Of a DNA stretch of 64,000 bases, positions 53,040 through 62,983 are shown one piece after another. The notes under the pieces were generated by a model. That model did no database searches, was not told the DNA's origin, and saw nothing but the letters and a program-made list of their open reading frames with translations. Position numbers and translations under genes: made by a program. Where the stretch lies: NCBI RefSeq assembly GCF_020010905.1, contig NZ_JAGJBY010000001.1, forward strand, positions 1,942,001 through 2,006,000. Direction: 5' to 3'. Source of the DNA: Streptomyces acidiscabies (GTDB lineage Bacteria; Actinomycetota; Actinomycetes; Streptomycetales; Streptomycetaceae). The number at the start of each line of letters is the position of its first letter. Position 1 is the first letter of the stretch.

Positions 53040-53181
53040 AGAAGGCCCCTCAGGAGGCGGGGAGGGTGGCTTTCGTCGCACTTTAGGGGGGTGTGCCGGG
53101 TGCCGCAGTCCGGGCGGCCCGCACGGGCTACCCCCTCACCTCCGCTTCCTGCATGATCGTCGGACCGGAAGGGAGCGCGAG

Positions 53182-54225
53182 ATGCGGGCAGTGGTGTTCG
53201 AGCGGTACGGCGAGCGGGCCGAGGTACGGGAGGTGCCCGACCCCCGCGCGCGGGAGCACGGCGTCGTCGTAAGGGTGGAGGCCACCGGTCTGTGCCGCAG
53301 CGACTGGCACGGGTGGATGGGCCACGATCCGGACATCGCCCTCCCGCACGTGCCCGGGCACGAACTCGCCGGTGTCGTCGAGGAGACCGGCCCGTACGTC
53401 ACCCGCTGGCGCGCGGGGGACCGCGTCACCGTCCCCTTCGTGTGCGGCTGCGGAAGCTGCCCCGCCTGCCAGGCCGGCGACCACCAGGTGTGCGAGCGCC
53501 AGACGCAGCCCGGCTTCACGCATTGGGGCTCCTTCGCGCAGTACGTCGCCCTGGAGCACGCCGACGTCAACCTCGTCGCCGTCCCCGAGGACCTCTCGTA
53601 CGCCACGGCGGCCTCCCTGGGCTGCCGGTTCGCGACGGCGTTCCGCGCGGTGGTGCAGCAGGGGCGCGTCGCGGCGGGGGAGTGGGTCGCCGTGCACGGG
53701 TGCGGGGGCGTCGGCCTGTCGGCGGTGATGATCGCGGCGGCCTCGGGCGCGCGCGTGGTGGCCGTCGACGTCAGCCCGCGCGCGCTGGACCTCGCGCGGG
53801 CGTTCGGCGCGACGCAGTGCGTGGACGCGAGCACGGTCGACGACACGGCGGCGTACGTCCGTGAGCTGACCGGCGGCGGCGCCCACCTCTCGCTGGACGC
53901 CCTCGGCTCCCCGGTGACGTGTGCGGCCTCGGTCAACTCCCTGCGCCGCAGGGGCCGTCACCTCCAGGTCGGCCTCCTCCCCTCGGACACCGGCACGACC
54001 CCCGTCCCGATGGCCCGCGCGATCGCCCTGGAGCTGCGCCTCATCGGCAGCCACGGCATGGCCGCGCACACCTACCCGGAGATGCTGGAGGCGGTCCGTA
54101 CGGGCGCCCTGCGCCCCGACCGGCTCGTCACCTCGACGATCGCCCTGGACGCCGTCCCCGAGGCCCTGGAGGCGATGGGAACGGCACCGGGCGCGGGCGT
54201 GACGGTCATCGAACCGTGGGTGTGA
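53182..54225 (+). CDS. Zinc-dependent alcohol dehydrogenase
   Basis: A 347-residue medium-chain dehydrogenase. Catalytic zinc ligands Cys38 (GLCRSDWHG) and His60/Glu61 (GHELAG), structural zinc cysteines at about 90, 93, 96 and 104 (CGCGSCPACQAGDHQVC), and NAD loop GCGGVGLSA (about 174). The ATG at 53182 follows GAAGGGA. Oxidises an alcohol or polyol; substrate not predicted. Its stop lies in a 9-bp repeat shared with the convergent GNAT gene. Confidence 0.95.
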   Translation: MRAVVFERYGERAEVREVPDPRAREHGVVVRVEATGLCRSDWHGWMGHDPDIALPHVPGHELAGVVEETGPYVTRWRAGDRVTVPFVCGCGSCPACQAGDHQVCERQTQPGFTHWGSFAQYVALEHADVNLVAVPEDLSYATAASLGCRFATAFRAVVQQGRVAAGEWVAVHGCGGVGLSAVMIAAASGARVVAVDVSPRALDLARAFGATQCVDASTVDDTAAYVRELTGGGAHLSLDALGSPVTCAASVNSLRRRGRHLQVGLLPSDTGTTPVPMARAIALELRLIGSHGMAAHTYPEMLEAVRTGALRPDRLVTSTIALDAVPEALEAMGTAPGAGVTVIEPWV

Positions 54226-54823
54226 CCCCAGTGACCCCAGTGACCCCAGTGGCCTCGGCGATGTCGGGGTGCCCCCGGTGGACGGCCCACTCGTCCTCCA
54301 GGACCGCCATCACCACCTCGTCGACCCACTTCCCGTCCCTCAGCTCGATCTCCTTGCGCACCCCTTCGTGCAAGAATCCGACCTTTTCGTAAACCCTTAT
54401 GGCGCGAGAGTTGAACGCGTACGCCTCCAACTCGATCCGGTGCAGCCCGAGCCGATCGAACCCGTACCCCACGATCAGCCGCGTCGCCTCGGTGCCGAAT
54501 CCCCTCCCGCGCCCGCGCGGCCCCAGGAACGTACGGAACGTGCAGCTGCGGGCCGCCGGGTCCCACTCGTTGAGGACGACCTCGCCGACGACCTCCCCGG
54601 TCTCCCGGTCGGTGACGGCGAGGTCGAGCCGGTCGCCCTGCGCGCCGCGCGAGCCGTACCAGGCGCGCAGCGACTCGGGGGTGACCGGGTTCGGCGAGGC
54701 GCCGGTGAACAGGGCGACCTCGGGGTCCTCCATGAGGTGGGCCATGACCTCGGCGTCGGCCTCGGTGAAGGGGCGCAGCACGGTCAGGGGGCCGCTGAGA
54801 ACGGGTTTCACGGAGAAGTCCAT
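54206..54823 (-). CDS. GNAT acetyltransferase, RimJ-like
   Basis: A 205-residue N-acetyltransferase: VLRPFTEADAEVMAHLMEDPEV, GRGRGFGTEATRLIVGYGF (acetyl-CoA loop, about 118-136) and NSRAIRVYEKVGFLHEGVRKE. ATG 54823 starts the family N-terminus. The C-terminal GVTGVTGVTP is written by the 9-bp repeat. Substrate unknown. It overlaps the alcohol dehydrogenase by 20 bp, tail to tail. Confidence 0.92.
   Translation of the reverse strand: MDFSVKPVLSGPLTVLRPFTEADAEVMAHLMEDPEVALFTGASPNPVTPESLRAWYGSRGAQGDRLDLAVTDRETGEVVGEVVLNEWDPAARSCTFRTFLGPRGRGRGFGTEATRLIVGYGFDRLGLHRIELEAYAFNSRAIRVYEKVGFLHEGVRKEIELRDGKWVDEVVMAVLEDEWAVHRGHPDIAEATGVTGVTGVTPTVR
54223..54249 (+). repeat. Three copies of TGACCCCAG at convergent stops
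   Basis: The first copy contains the alcohol dehydrogenase stop (TGA). On the other strand the repeat codes GVT triplets near the end of the GNAT protein. Confidence 0.85.
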
Positions 54824-54832
54824 GCACGGCAC

Positions 54833-54858
54833 TGTGCCCCACCCGGAGGCGGGGCACA
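54833..54858 (-). terminator. Terminator of the small HTH gene
   Basis: TGTGCCCC and GGGGCACA form an 8-bp stem with a 10-base loop, 31 bp past the end of the HTH gene. Confidence 0.65.
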
Positions 54859-54888
54859 GAGGGGTTTTCCGGGGTCGTCGCAGGCCCG

Positions 54889-55089
54889 TCACTCCTCCCG
54901 GCGGGTCTGGCTCCGGGGTCTCGACGCGGCCCACGCCCGGACCGTGTCGGCGTACCAGAACGGCTTGCCCCCTTCGACGTGGTCCGGGGGCGGCAGGAGC
55001 CCGTGCTTGCGGTAGGAGCGGACGGTGTCCGGCTGGACGCGGATGTGAGCGGCGATGTCCCTGTAGGACCAGAGCTGACGGTCTGTCAT
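54889..55089 (-). CDS. Small HTH (AlpA/MerR-like) DNA-binding protein
   Basis: A 66-residue protein, nearly all one winged HTH: LWSYRDIAAHIRVQPDTVRSYRKHGLLPPP, then GGKPFWYADTVRAWAASR. Such proteins occur as excisionases or small regulators. There is no integrase or phage gene around, so a chromosomal regulator is more likely. ATG at 55089. Confidence 0.85.
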   Translation of the reverse strand: MTDRQLWSYRDIAAHIRVQPDTVRSYRKHGLLPPPDHVEGGKPFWYADTVRAWAASRPRSQTRREE

Positions 55090-55211
55090 GAACTGCTGAA
55101 CGACACCGGGCGACCACAGGGAAGCGCCGGTTGATCACGTGTGACCGAAAGCCCGCGTACACGGGACATGCGTGACACGGGGGAGGTGTTTGTGACACGA
55201 CTGACGAAAAA

Positions 55212-55250
55212 TGTCCGGAACGCGCGCCCTTGGGGAGCGCGTTCCGGACA
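55212..55250 (-). terminator. Intrinsic terminator of the IolE/IolH-like gene
   Basis: TGTCCGGAACGCGC and GCGCGTTCCGGACA form a perfect 14-bp stem; on the minus strand a TTTTTC run follows, giving a classic terminator 18 bp after the gene. Confidence 0.9.
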
Positions 55251-55267
55251 CGGCGATCAGAAGACCC

Positions 55268-56185
55268 TCACGCCCCGCAGGACCGCAGGAACGCCCGCGT
55301 CCGCTGGGCGATCGGCAGCGGCTTGTCCGGCGCGCACGGGTACATGTCCTGCTCGACGATCGCGAACAGGTCGACGTCCAGCTTCCCGGCGGCCTCCAGG
55401 ACGGGCCCCAGTTCCGGCACCCCGGTCGGCGGCTCGCACATGACGCCCTGCGCGACGGCGGGCCCGAACGGCGTCCCCTTCGCGCGCACGTCGGCGAGGA
55501 TCTCGGGGTCGACCTGCTTGAGGTGCAGGTATCCGATCCGCTCCCCGTACGTCTCGATCAGCTTGACGCTGTCGCCGCCGCAGTACGCGTAGTGCCCGGT
55601 GTCGAGGCACAGCGAGACCAGGCCGGAGTCGGTGCCGTCCAGGAACCGGACGACGTTCTCCTCGCTGTCGATGTGGGTGTCGGCGTGCGGGTGGACGACG
55701 ATCTGGAGGCCGTACTGGTCGCGCACGCGCTCGCCGAGCCGCTCGGTCAGCGTGTTCAGGTTCCGCCACTGCTCCGGCGTCAGTGTGTCGGACTCCAGGA
55801 CCTCGCCGGTCTTGTCGTCGCGCCAGAAGGACGGGATGACGACGAGGTGCTTCGCACCCATCGCCTGCGCGAGCACCGCGTTGTCGGCGACGTGCGCCCA
55901 GGTCTTCTCCCAGACGGACTCGCCGTGGTGCAGCCCGGTGAAGACCGTGCCGGCCGACACTTTCAGGCCACGTTCGGCGACCTCCCTCGTGAGGACTGCG
56001 GGGTCGGTCGGCAGGTACCCGTACGGGCCCAGCTCGATCCACTCGTACCCGGACGCGGAGACCTCGTCGAGGAACCGCTGCCAGGGCACCTGCGCGGGAT
56101 CGTCCGGGAACCAGACGCCCCAGCTGTCGGGGGCCGAACCGATCCGGATGCGGGAGAGTGAGGGGGATGAGGACAACGTCGTCAT
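55268..56185 (-). CDS. Sugar isomerase/epimerase, IolE/IolH-like
   Basis: A 305-residue AP-endonuclease-2 TIM barrel. It begins RIRIGSAPDSWGVWFPDDP and ELGPYGYLPTD, typical of inositol-cluster members. Likely metal ligands are in IVVHPHADTH (about 162-171), LCLDTGHYAYCG (about 193-204) and LHLKQVD. Next to iol genes it is probably the inosose dehydratase-like or related isomerase step, but IolE, IolH and IolI are not safely told apart by eye. It is divergent from iolC across 143 bp. Confidence 0.85.
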   Translation of the reverse strand: MTTLSSSPSLSRIRIGSAPDSWGVWFPDDPAQVPWQRFLDEVSASGYEWIELGPYGYLPTDPAVLTREVAERGLKVSAGTVFTGLHHGESVWEKTWAHVADNAVLAQAMGAKHLVVIPSFWRDDKTGEVLESDTLTPEQWRNLNTLTERLGERVRDQYGLQIVVHPHADTHIDSEENVVRFLDGTDSGLVSLCLDTGHYAYCGGDSVKLIETYGERIGYLHLKQVDPEILADVRAKGTPFGPAVAQGVMCEPPTGVPELGPVLEAAGKLDVDLFAIVEQDMYPCAPDKPLPIAQRTRAFLRSCGA

Positions 56186-56251
56186 GAGCGTCAGCGTGCG
56201 GTGTCCCCGCGAGAGGTGTCAAGACCTGGTCCGAATGTCTGGACAAAGTAT

Positions 56252-56292
56252 TGACAGGGCTCGGAGACCAGGGCTAGAAAACGGTTGCGGAG
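56252..56292 (+). promoter_or_regulatory. iolC promoter with cre-like box
   Basis: TTGACA (56252-56257) and TAGAAA (from about 56275) are 18 bp apart. GAAAACGGTTGCGGA, overlapping the -10 end, matches the core of the 48-bp array. A GTCC-N8-GGAC dyad (GTCCGAATGTCTGGAC, about 56230-56245) lies just upstream and may bind a regulator. Confidence 0.6.
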
Positions 56293-56328
56293 CCGATTGC
56301 CGTGGCGAGCCGACGCGAAGGGAACCCG

Positions 56329-57390
56329 ATGGCGTACGACCTGATCACCATGGGACGGATCGGAGTGGACCTCTATCCGCTCCAGACGGGCGTCCCACTC
56401 CCGCAGGTCACCTCGTTCGGGAAGTTCCTGGGCGGTTCGGCGACGAACGTCGCGGTCGCCGCGAGCCGCCTGGGGCGGCGTACGGCCGTGATCACCCGCA
56501 CCGGCGACGACCCGTTCGGCACCTACCTCCACGAGGAGCTGCGCCGCTTCGGCGTCGACGACCGCTGGGTCACCCCGGTCGCCGGGCTCCCGACCCCGGT
56601 CACCTTCTGCGAGGTCTTCCCGCCGGACGACTTCCCGCTCTACTTCTACCGCCGCCCGAAGGCCCCCGACCTCGAACTCGACGCCCACGACCTCGACCTG
56701 GCGGCCATTCAGGAAGCGCGCCTGTTCTGGGTCACGGGTACGGGACTCAGCGAGGAGCCCAGCCGTACGGCGACCCTCGCGGCGCTCGCCCACCGCGCGA
56801 AGGCCGGTGCGACGGTCTTCGACCTCGACTGGCGCCCGATGTTCTGGTCCGACCCCGAGGCCGCGCGGCCGTTCTACACCGAGGCGTTGAAGCACACGAC
56901 CGTCGCCGTCGGGAACCTCGACGAGGTCGAGGTCGCGACCGGCGTCCGTGAACCCCGGGCCGCCGCACGGGCGTTGCTGGACGCGGGCGTCGAACTCGCC
57001 GTCGTCAAGCAGGGACCCAAGGGCGTCCTCGCGGTCAACAGCAAGGGCGAGGAGGCCGAGGTCCCGCCGCTGCCGGTGACCGTCCTCAACGGCCTCGGCG
57101 CGGGCGACGCGTTCGGCGGCTCGCTCTGCCACGGGCTCCTCGAAGGCTGGGACCTGGAGAAGATCATGCGCCACGCCAACGCGGCCGGCGCGATCGTCGC
57201 CTCCCGCCTGGAGTGCAGCTCGGCGATGCCGACGACCGCCGAGATCGAGGCGGCCGTCGAGGCGGGCGAGGTCACGCCGGAGATCTCCGGCGCGGCGGGA
57301 GCGGTTGTGCAAACGGTTACTGAAACGGCCGCCGCCCTCGAAGCGGGCGCGACCTCCACCGACACCAAGACCCCCGGAGCCGACCGATGA
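56329..57390 (+). CDS. iolC: 5-dehydro-2-deoxygluconokinase
   Basis: A 353-residue PfkB kinase for the inositol pathway, making 2-deoxy-5-keto-gluconate-6-phosphate. GGSATNVAVAASRLGRR (about 38-54) and VLNGLGAGDAFGGSLCHG (about 250-267, catalytic Asp) are the two PfkB signatures. GAAGGGA precedes ATG 56329; an earlier in-frame ATG at 56302 lacks a ribosome site. The last 30 residues beyond the kinase fold are coded in part by a cre-like site. Stop overlaps the next start (ATGA). Confidence 0.95.
   Translation: MAYDLITMGRIGVDLYPLQTGVPLPQVTSFGKFLGGSATNVAVAASRLGRRTAVITRTGDDPFGTYLHEELRRFGVDDRWVTPVAGLPTPVTFCEVFPPDDFPLYFYRRPKAPDLELDAHDLDLAAIQEARLFWVTGTGLSEEPSRTATLAALAHRAKAGATVFDLDWRPMFWSDPEAARPFYTEALKHTTVAVGNLDEVEVATGVREPRAAARALLDAGVELAVVKQGPKGVLAVNSKGEEAEVPPLPVTVLNGLGAGDAFGGSLCHGLLEGWDLEKIMRHANAAGAIVASRLECSSAMPTTAEIEAAVEAGEVTPEISGAAGAVVQTVTETAAALEAGATSTDTKTPGADR
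57304..57326 (+). promoter_or_regulatory. Cre-like site in the iolC tail
   Basis: TGTGCAAACGGTTACTGAA differs at two positions from TGTGTAAACGGTTGCTGAA, the fourth core of the 48-bp array 37 kb away. It encodes VVQTVTET, like VVQPVTQT in the EamA tail. Confidence 0.5.
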
Positions 57391-58277
57391 GCCCCGTAGC
57401 CGTGGACATCGGCGAGATTGTCCGCCTCCGCGCCGAACGCCCCCAAGCGGTCGCCGAAGCGGCAGCGGCCCGCACCCGCCGCCCCCTCGTGAGCGGCACC
57501 GGCCGCCTGATGATCGTCGCGGCCGACCACCCCGCACGCGGCGCCCTCGGCGTCGGCGGCGACAAGCTCGCCATGGCGAACCGCGCCGACCTCCTCGAAC
57601 GACTGTGCCTCGCGCTCAGCCGCCCCGGCGTGGACGGCGTCCTCGCGACCGCCGACATCCTGGACGACCTGCTCCTCCTCGGCGCGCTCGACGGCAAGGT
57701 CGTCATGGGCTCGATGAACCGCGGCGGACTCCAGGGCTCGGTCTTCGAGATGGACGACCGCTTCACCGGCCACCGCGCCGAGGACATCGAGCGGTTGAAC
57801 TTCGACGCCGGGAAACTCCTCCTGCGCATCGACTACGACGACCCGGGCTCCCTCACCACCATGGAGACCACGGCCCGCGCGATCGACGACATGGCGGCCC
57901 GTCGACTCCCGCTGTTCGTCGAGCCGTTCATCAGTCGCCGCACTCCCGAGGGCAAGGTCAGGAACGACCTGTCGGCGGAGGCGGTGACCCGCTCGATCGC
58001 CATCGCCTCGGGCCTGGGCGGCACTTCGGCCTACACCTGGCTGAAGCTCCCGGTCACCGACAACCCCGACGACATGGCCGAGGTCATGGAGACGTCCACG
58101 CTGCCCGCCGTCCTGCTGGGCGGCGAGGTCGGCGGCGACCAGGACGGCGCGTACGAGAAGTGGCGCGGCGCCCTCCAACTCCCCACCGTACGGGGCCTGG
58201 TGGTCGGCCGCTCGCTGCTGTACCCGGCGGACGGGGACGTCACCGCCGCTGTGGACACCGCCGTAGGACTGCTGTGA
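57387..58277 (+). CDS. Class I aldolase of the Cgl0158 type, likely inositol pathway
   Basis: A 296-residue TIM-barrel protein of the LacD/DeoC-like group called Cgl0158 in actinobacterial inositol clusters. Markers are VAADHPARGALGVGGD (about 45-60), MGSMNRGGLQGSVFEMDDRFTG and DAGKLLLRIDYDD (Lys143 as Schiff-base candidate). In place of IolJ it would split 2-deoxy-5-keto-gluconate-6-phosphate into malonate semialdehyde and dihydroxyacetone phosphate. This role is inferred from context. Confidence 0.8.
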   Translation: MSPVAVDIGEIVRLRAERPQAVAEAAAARTRRPLVSGTGRLMIVAADHPARGALGVGGDKLAMANRADLLERLCLALSRPGVDGVLATADILDDLLLLGALDGKVVMGSMNRGGLQGSVFEMDDRFTGHRAEDIERLNFDAGKLLLRIDYDDPGSLTTMETTARAIDDMAARRLPLFVEPFISRRTPEGKVRNDLSAEAVTRSIAIASGLGGTSAYTWLKLPVTDNPDDMAEVMETSTLPAVLLGGEVGGDQDGAYEKWRGALQLPTVRGLVVGRSLLYPADGDVTAAVDTAVGLL

Positions 58278-58284
58278 GGGCCGC

Positions 58285-59097
58285 ATGAGCAACGACCTGT
58301 ACGTACCCAAGGGCGCGTCCGCGCAAGGCGATTACGCGCTCGACATCGACCCGAAAAGCGCGGGGTGGAGTTACAGCGCCCTGCGTATCGTCGAGTTGGG
58401 CCCGGGCGCCGCGCACACCTTCGAGACCGGGGACACGGAGTGGATCGTGCTCCCCCTCGAAGGCGGATGTACCGTGCAAACAGAGGGAAAACAGTTCCAA
58501 CTCCTGGGCAGGGAAAGCGTTTTCGCGGGGGTAACCGACTTCGCGTACGTTCCCCGCGACGCCCAGGCAACGATCGCCTCCGGTGCGGGAGGCCGCTTCG
58601 CCCTGGCAGGAGCGAAGTGCGAGCGACGACTCCCCGCCCGCTACGGCCCCGCACCGGAGGTCCCCCTCGAAGCACGCGGCAGCGGCAACCGGCTGCGCCA
58701 CGTCCGCAACTTCGCCTCGGCCGACGCCTTCGACTGCGACAAGCTGATCGCCGTCGAGGTCGTCACCCCCGGCGGCAACTGGTCCTCGTACCCGCCGCAC
58801 AAGCACGACGAGCACCGGCCGGGCGAGGAAGCCGAGTTGGAGGAGATCTACTACTTCGAGATCGACGGCCCGCACGGCTTCGGCTACCAGCGCGTGTCCC
58901 CCTCCCGCGAGGGCGGCGCGGACGTCCTGGCCGAGGTCCGCTCGGGTGACGCCGTCCTCGTACCCGACGGCTGGCACGGCCCGTCGATCGCGCAGCCCGG
59001 CCACGACATGTACTACCTGAACGTCATGGCCGGACCGGGTGCCACCCGCGAATGGCGGATCTGCTTCCACCCGGACCACACGGAGGGTTACCGATGA
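58285..59097 (+). CDS. iolB: 5-deoxy-glucuronate isomerase
   Basis: A 270-residue bicupin. The metal-binding cupin motif PPHKHDEHRPGEEAELEEIYYFE (His/Glu near 172-190; written PPHKHDEHRP + EEIYYFE) and DMYYLNVMAGP at the end are IolB hallmarks. It isomerises 5-deoxy-glucuronate to 2-deoxy-5-keto-gluconate. Start 7 bp after the aldolase stop; stop overlaps iolD. Confidence 0.95.
   Translation: MSNDLYVPKGASAQGDYALDIDPKSAGWSYSALRIVELGPGAAHTFETGDTEWIVLPLEGGCTVQTEGKQFQLLGRESVFAGVTDFAYVPRDAQATIASGAGGRFALAGAKCERRLPARYGPAPEVPLEARGSGNRLRHVRNFASADAFDCDKLIAVEVVTPGGNWSSYPPHKHDEHRPGEEAELEEIYYFEIDGPHGFGYQRVSPSREGGADVLAEVRSGDAVLVPDGWHGPSIAQPGHDMYYLNVMAGPGATREWRICFHPDHTEGYR
58511..58526 (+). promoter_or_regulatory. 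LacI-type operator-like site in iolB
   Basis: GGGAAAGCGTTTTCGC contains GAAAGCGTTTTC, matching its own reverse complement at 10 of 12 positions with a central CG, the LacI-family form. It is coding DNA. Confidence 0.35.
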
Positions 59098-60962
59098 CCA
59101 CCAGGCTCACAGTGGCCCAGGCGCTCGTGCGCTTCCTGGCCGCGCAGTACACCGAGCGCGACGGCCACCGGCAGCGGCTGATCAGCGCGACCTGGGGGAT
59201 CTTCGGCCACGGCAACGTGGCGGGTCTCGGCCAGGCCCTACTGGAGTACGACACCCAAATGCCGTACCTCCAGGGTCGTAACGAGCAGTCGATGGTCCAC
59301 GCGGCCGTCGGCTACGCCCGCCAGTCGAACCGGCTCTCCGCCCACGCGGTGACGACGTCGATCGGCCCCGGCGCCACGAACCTCGTGACCGGCGCGGCCC
59401 TCGCGACGGTCAATCACCTTCCGGTCCTCCTCCTCCCGGGCGACATCTTCGCGACCCGCGTCGCCGACCCGGTGCTCCAGCAGCTCGAAGTCCCGTACGC
59501 CGGGGACGTGTCGGTGAACGACGCGCTGCGCCCCGTATCGCGCTACTTCGACCGCGTCACCCGCCCCGAGGCCCTCATCCCGGCTGCCCTCCAGGCGATG
59601 CGCGTCCTCACGGACCCGGTGGAGACCGGCGCGGTCACCCTCGCGCTCCCGCAGGACGTGCAGGCCGAGGCGTACGACTGGCCGGACGAGTTCTTCGCCG
59701 ACCGCGTGTGGACGGTACGACGCCCCGGCGCCGACCCGGTCGAGCTGTCGGCGGCGGTCGAGGCGGTCAAGGCGGCCCGGCGCCCCCTGATCGTCGCGGG
59801 CGGCGGCGTCCACCACAGCCGCGCGGAGGAGGCACTCGCGTCCCTCGTGAGTACTACGGGTATCCCCGTCGCCTCCACCCAGGCCGGCAAGGGCTCCCTC
59901 TCCTACGACCACCCTCAGGACGTAGGCGGGGTAGGCCACACGGGTACCGCCACCGCCGACGAACTGGCCCGCACGGCGGACCTGATCATCGGCGTAGGCA
60001 CCCGCTACACCGACTTCACGACCGCCTCCAACACCCTCTTCAACGCGGACGCCCGCTTCCTCAACCTCAACATCGCGGGGTACGACGCGCACAAGCTCGC
60101 GGGCCTCCCGCTGGTCGCGGACGCGCGCAGTGCACTGGCTCAGCTCGCCGTAGCTCTTGAGGACTACCGCGTCAGTACCGCCTACGTAGACGAGTACACG
60201 CAGGACAAGGAGCTCTGGGAGCAGCGCGTCGACGCGGCGTACGAGGCGACCGAGCAGGACGTGCGGCCGACTCAGACCCAGGTACTAGGGGTACTGGACG
60301 CCCTCTCCGACGAATCGGACATCGTCATCAACGCGGCCGGCTCCCTCCCCGGGGACCTGCACAAGCTGTGGCGGGCCCGGTCCAAGGACGGGTACCACCT
60401 GGAGTACGGGTACTCCTGCATGGGGTACGAGATCCCGGCGGCCATCGGCGTCAAGATCGCCTCTCCCGAGCGCAACGTGTGGGCGCTGGTCGGCGACGGG
60501 ACGTACCTGATGATGCCGACCGAGATCGTCACCGCCGTACAGGAGGGCATCGCGATCAAGATGCTCCTCATCCAGAACCACGGGTACGCGTCCATCGGCG
60601 GCCTCTCCGAGGAGACCGGCGGGGAACGTTACGGAACCGCTTACCGTTACCGCGCATCCGACGGCACCTTCTCCGGCGCACCCCTCCCCGTGGACCTCGC
60701 GGCCAACGTCGAGAGCCTCGGGATGCGCGTCCTGCGCGCCAAGACCGTCGGTGGACTGCGCGAGGCCCTCGCCGAGGCGCGCGCCGCCGACACCCCCACT
60801 TGTGTCTACGTCGAGACCGAAACGGCAGACACAGTGTCGGGAGCGCCCCCGGCGCAAGCCTGGTGGGATGTTCCCGTGGCCGAGACCGCGACCCGACCGT
60901 CCGCCGTCAAGGCCCGTGAGCAGTACGAACGGCACGTCGCCACCCGTCGCCGCCACCTCTGA
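59094..60962 (+). CDS. iolD: 3D-(3,5/4)-trihydroxycyclohexane-1,2-dione hydrolase
   Basis: A 622-residue thiamine-diphosphate enzyme. The catalytic Glu lies in QGRNEQSMVHAAVGYARQ (about 60-77), and the ThDP-binding motif VGDGTYLMMPTEI...NHGYASIGG is at about 462-500. It opens the cyclitol ring to 5-deoxy-glucuronate. ATG overlaps the iolB stop. Full length for IolD. Confidence 0.96.
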   Translation: MTTRLTVAQALVRFLAAQYTERDGHRQRLISATWGIFGHGNVAGLGQALLEYDTQMPYLQGRNEQSMVHAAVGYARQSNRLSAHAVTTSIGPGATNLVTGAALATVNHLPVLLLPGDIFATRVADPVLQQLEVPYAGDVSVNDALRPVSRYFDRVTRPEALIPAALQAMRVLTDPVETGAVTLALPQDVQAEAYDWPDEFFADRVWTVRRPGADPVELSAAVEAVKAARRPLIVAGGGVHHSRAEEALASLVSTTGIPVASTQAGKGSLSYDHPQDVGGVGHTGTATADELARTADLIIGVGTRYTDFTTASNTLFNADARFLNLNIAGYDAHKLAGLPLVADARSALAQLAVALEDYRVSTAYVDEYTQDKELWEQRVDAAYEATEQDVRPTQTQVLGVLDALSDESDIVINAAGSLPGDLHKLWRARSKDGYHLEYGYSCMGYEIPAAIGVKIASPERNVWALVGDGTYLMMPTEIVTAVQEGIAIKMLLIQNHGYASIGGLSEETGGERYGTAYRYRASDGTFSGAPLPVDLAANVESLGMRVLRAKTVGGLREALAEARAADTPTCVYVETETADTVSGAPPAQAWWDVPVAETATRPSAVKAREQYERHVATRRRHL

Positions 60963-60985
60963 TCGACAAGAAGGAGCATCTGGTC

Positions 60986-62488
<1,503 letters not shown>

Positions 62489-62505
62489 GCAGCAGCGGCA
62501 CCCGA

Positions 62506-62549
62506 ACGACGCCCCGTTCCCCCCTACTTGGGGTCGAGCGGGGCGTCGT
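62506..62549 (+). terminator. Terminator of the inositol operon
   Basis: ACGACGCCCCG and CGGGGCGTCGT form a perfect 11-bp stem starting 17 bp after the mmsA stop; its right arm lies in the end of the convergent gene. Confidence 0.8.
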
Positions 62550-62844
62550 CGTCATCCTCGTCCCCCACCTCGATCCGCCGCCCCCGCGACTCGGCGACCC
62601 GCACGGTGTCCCGCAGACACTCGACCAACCGCTTCCCGGCGAACCGCACTTCGCGCGGCGCGGAGTCGGGGTCGTCGAGCACGACCTTGGCGTGCCCGAG
62701 CACTTCGACGGCGGTGTCCATCTGCATCGCCTCGATATCGTCGGCGAGTTGAGTGATGTGCCCGTTGCCGCTGGGGTCGGGGGAGAGGTAGCAGGGGCGG
62801 CCGTCGGGGGTGGTCCAGGGGAGCAGGCGGAGATTGGGGTCCAT
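62524..62844 (-). CDS. Hypothetical acidic protein near the DUF397 locus
   Basis: A 106-residue acidic protein: a short N-terminal part (LLPWTTPDGRPCYLSPD), a helical middle (ITQLADDIEAMQMDTAVEVLGHAKVVLDD) and an acidic tail (GDEDDDDAPLDPK). GGAGG stands before ATG 62844. Small proteins of this look are common beside XRE/DUF397 pairs in Streptomyces. Divergent from the XRE gene. Function unknown. Confidence 0.7.
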   Translation of the reverse strand: MDPNLRLLPWTTPDGRPCYLSPDPSGNGHITQLADDIEAMQMDTAVEVLGHAKVVLDDPDSAPREVRFAGKRLVECLRDTVRVAESRGRRIEVGDEDDDDAPLDPK

Positions 62845-62923
62845 GGGGGTGCCTCCGGATATGGGGGGATTGACTGGTTGTGCCTCCATGGTTGCGGTCT
62901 GTCGCTAGCCTCGGGTAGGTGGA

Positions 62924-62937
62924 AGCCGTTAACGGCT
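62924..62937. promoter_or_regulatory. 14-bp perfect palindrome upstream of the XRE gene
   Basis: AGCCGTTAACGGCT lies 47-60 bp before the XRE start, in the divergent gap; a likely operator of that regulator. Confidence 0.55.
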
Positions 62938-62983
62938 GAAAGCTGAAACGGGTGGACGACCGAGGGCAAGGAAGCCCGACGAC

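Noticed and set aside
54889..55089. Excisionase marking a prophage or integrative element
   Set aside because: No integrase, attachment repeat or phage gene is seen around it.
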